From contig JAATVK010000191.1 in NCBI GenBank assembly GCA_014523485.1, forward strand, positions 1 to 5,647: a DNA stretch of 5,647 nt, in the 5' to 3' direction. Each line of letters opens with the position of its first letter. Position 1 is the stretch's first letter. The notes under the pieces were generated by a model. It saw only the letters and a program-made list of their open reading frames with translations. It searched no databases and was not told where the DNA came from. The position numbers and the translations under genes were made by a program. Shown piece by piece: positions 4,902 through 5,647 of this stretch. The stretch comes from Nitrososphaerales archaeon TH5894 (GTDB lineage: Archaea > Thermoproteota > Nitrososphaeria > Nitrososphaerales > Nitrososphaeraceae).

Positions 4902-4928
4902 TATTTGTAAATACTGTATTTACAAATA
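4902..4928. promoter_or_regulatory. 27-bp perfect palindrome abutting the radical SAM start
   Basis: TATTTGTAAATA (4902-4913), CTG, TATTTACAAATA (4917-4928): a perfect 12-bp inverted repeat whose last base is the first base of the ATG. A third half-site, ATTTACAAA, occurs at 4883-4891, 21 bp (two helical turns) from the centre of the next half-site. If the mRNA is leaderless the repeat covers the TATA and start-site region, so a bound protein would block transcription. A hairpin in a longer leader is the alternative. Confidence 0.5.
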
Positions 4929-5647
4929 TGGTTGATCTGATTTATGGACGCGGAGTAACTGACATAATACGTGAAATGCCATTTTATATTCACTTTCTTA
5001 AGAATATGATAAGTATAAAATTATTTCATTCCAAACCTGCAATATATGGATCTGTAGATGTCAATAATGTTTGCAATTTACATTGTTCTCATTGTTATTG
5101 GTGGCTCAATAGAAAGAATGATGAACAAGATCTTGATATTGAAGATTGGAAAAAGATAATTCAAGAAAAATTTAAGAAACAACATCACATTTTTGTAGTT
5201 ACGTTAATAGGTGGAGAGCCTTTGCTTAGACCTGACGTAATAAAGGCATTTTGTGATGAAATGCCAAGAAGAGTATGTGTTGTCACTAATGGTACTTTTC
5301 CTCTTCCAAGATTTGCTAATCTTTATTTTTACTGGATATCACTTGATGGAACAGAAGAAATTCATGATAGTATTAGAGGAAAAGGATCTTATGCAAAAAC
5401 ACGTCAAAATATATTTGATTATATTGAAAAACAGCCAAAGCGTAATGGAAAACCTGCATGGAAAGACATATGGATTACCATGACCATTAATTCTCTTAAC
5501 TATTCAACAGTCATACCTCTTGCACAAGAGTGGAGAGATAAAGTCAATAAAATAGGATTCCAATTTCATACTCCTTTTACCAAAGATGATCCATTATGGC
5601 TACCTTTTGGAGATACCCGTAACAAGATAGTAGATGAAATTATTTCA
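4928..5647 (+). CDS. Radical SAM protein (incomplete at window end)
   Basis: 240 codons are open to the last base with no stop. C49, C53 and C56 form the CxxxCxxC motif that binds the catalytic [4Fe-4S] cluster (VCNLHCSHCYWW, with an aromatic after the third Cys as usual). GGEP at 95-98 is the SAM-binding glycine motif. VTNGT and the ISLDG segment fit later strands of the partial TIM barrel. The enzyme would cleave S-adenosylmethionine to a 5'-deoxyadenosyl radical; the substrate is unknown. Residues 1-40 form an extra N-terminal segment before the barrel. Later phrases (NGKPAWKDIWITMTINSLNY, FQFHTPF, DPLWLPFG) match my recollection of an uncharacterised radical SAM group in ammonia-oxidising archaea. 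Any C-terminal auxiliary cluster domain lies outside the window. Start chosen as the first ATG after a palindrome; M17 and M27 are less likely alternatives. Confidence 0.9.
   Translation, partial: MVDLIYGRGVTDIIREMPFYIHFLKNMISIKLFHSKPAIYGSVDVNNVCNLHCSHCYWWLNRKNDEQDLDIEDWKKIIQEKFKKQHHIFVVTLIGGEPLLRPDVIKAFCDEMPRRVCVVTNGTFPLPRFANLYFYWISLDGTEEIHDSIRGKGSYAKTRQNIFDYIEKQPKRNGKPAWKDIWITMTINSLNYSTVIPLAQEWRDKVNKIGFQFHTPFTKDDPLWLPFGDTRNKIVDEIIS

Noticed and set aside
5253..5483. Plus-strand 76-codon frame
   Set aside because: It lies in another frame inside the radical SAM gene, whose motifs are unambiguous.
1..5647. CRISPR array, insertion sequence, integrase or defence operon
   Set aside because: No regularly spaced repeats, transposase, recombinase, nuclease or Cas-like sequence was seen in any frame. 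The inverted repeats found are isolated and lack target duplications.

Overview
The window is AT-rich (about 30% G+C by eye) and sparsely coded. It looks archaeal. TATA-like boxes sit 22-30 bp upstream of several start codons, Shine-Dalgarno sites are absent, and several starts are GTG or TTG. The protein set (single-domain receivers, a 4-OT tautomerase, a CxxxCxxC radical SAM protein with a CYWW motif, a small secreted protein) best fits an ammonia-oxidising thaumarchaeon of the Nitrososphaera/Nitrosocosmicus type. This placement comes from recognition of families and style, with no database search behind it.

Layout. 27-257 (minus) is a decayed coding remnant. 340-720, 1425-1844 and 2030-2449 (all minus) are three response-regulator receiver proteins without output domains, and no histidine kinase lies nearby. 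The 700-bp gap between the first two holds a small hairpin element (element A, 781-891) and a GC-rich foldable segment closed by a perfect 13-bp stem (1094-1214). 2428-2665 (plus) is a frame-broken remnant that overlaps the 5' end of the third receiver gene. Element B (2721-2847) is a second copy of element A. 3014-3178 is a short 4-oxalocrotonate tautomerase. 3505-4089 is a secreted protein of unknown function with a well-placed TATA box. 4090-4927 is non-coding or decayed: it holds a partial element copy (C), a frame-broken minus-strand remnant (4387-4586), an 11-bp inverted repeat, and two different 27-bp palindromes. The second palindrome runs into the start codon of a radical SAM gene (4928 to the window end, incomplete).

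How the parts may work together. The receivers probably take phosphate from kinases encoded elsewhere and signal by protein contact, since they lack DNA-binding domains. The region reads as an accessory segment where signalling genes are interspersed with decaying genes and possible small RNAs. The two signals with least explanation are the A/B family (shared 5' block, two hairpins with differing sequence, shared T-rich 3' block, shared upstream TATTAAA) and the 121-nt GC-rich element, which has a possible 7-bp loop-loop pairing. No mobile-element gene, CRISPR array, tRNA or rRNA was found.
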